A DNA stretch of 64,000 nucleotides, taken from assembly GCA_018433835.1 (NCBI GenBank), contig JAHDQM010000017.1, positions 36,013 to 100,012 on the forward strand, given 5' to 3'. Within the stretch, counting starts at the first letter, position 1; each line of letters begins with the position of its first letter. Of the stretch, positions 63,939-64,000 are shown in pieces. Below the pieces are notes generated by a model. That model had not been told where the DNA came from and ran no database searches. It saw only the letters and a program-made list of their open reading frames with translations. Origin of the DNA: Methanoculleus sp. Lineage in GTDB: Archaea > Halobacteriota > Methanomicrobia > Methanomicrobiales > Methanoculleaceae. Both the position numbers and the translations under genes were made by a program.

Positions 63939-64000
<62 letters not shown>

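Overview
The window is high-GC archaeal DNA from a methanogen. Markers are aRF1 with its NIKS and GGQ motifs, EF-2 with the diphthamide-site motif, O-phosphoseryl-tRNA synthetase, the wyosine enzyme Taw1, archaeosine-type preQ0 genes, archaemetzincin, a DUF2124 protein, and Thr/Pro-rich surface proteins with a C-terminal membrane anchor. Together these point to Methanomicrobiales, most likely Methanoculleus or a close relative (inference; no 16S is present). I saw no tRNA, rRNA or CRISPR array.

Layout. 1-7019 (minus): an amino-sugar operon (glmM, two glmU-like genes, glmS, acetyltransferase, aminotransferase) making UDP-GlcNAc and probably an N-acetylated amino sugar for surface glycans. 7057-13026 (minus): a conserved unknown, a cyclase-family hydrolase, pcm, sufBC, a transglutaminase-like lipoprotein and a HAD phosphatase. 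13181-17690 (plus): an unknown Cys-rich protein, an MrfB/MrfA-type exonuclease-helicase pair and archaemetzincin. 18020-18662 (minus): a DUF2178/XRE pair behind tandem palindromes. 19120-21378 (plus): a fused trehalose-phosphate synthase/phosphatase. 21353-29032 (minus): a translation and tRNA-modification cluster (queD, queE, queC, Nudix, prf1, argS, taw1, sepS). 29206-32452 (plus): rps12-rps7-fusA. It is followed by a tandem duplication that left a broken copy of the fusA 3' end and two paralogous surface-protein genes.

34371-42397 holds exported lipoproteins (one chagasin-like), a methyltransferase, a three-gene MacB-like ABC system with a secreted partner, and a 2H phosphoesterase. 42557-47142 contains an SRPBCC gene and an MBL-fold gene that were once neighbours. 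They are now separated by a lower-GC island (TetR, UbiA-type prenyltransferase, GT2 glycosyltransferase), with matching gene fragments on both sides. 47159-58776 carries an M1-type peptidase coupled to a HEAT protein, a small GTPase beside an ARM-like protein, a HAD enzyme, an APH-fold kinase, a prenyl synthase, a tautomerase, DUF2124 and a PAS histidine kinase. 59179-62459 has a HerA-like ATPase with an uncharacterised N-terminal half, then a stand-alone LigD-type 3'-phosphoesterase overlapping a 51-residue C2H2 zinc-finger gene. A SpeD-like gene follows at 63016-63462. The last 60 bases are G and C homopolymer, which looks like an assembly artefact at a contig end.

The observations most worth following are the duplication-flanked island, the fusA tail duplication, the two regulator/palindrome arrangements, the HerA-like/LigD-PE/zinc-finger neighbourhood and the SpeD homologue with an altered cleavage site.
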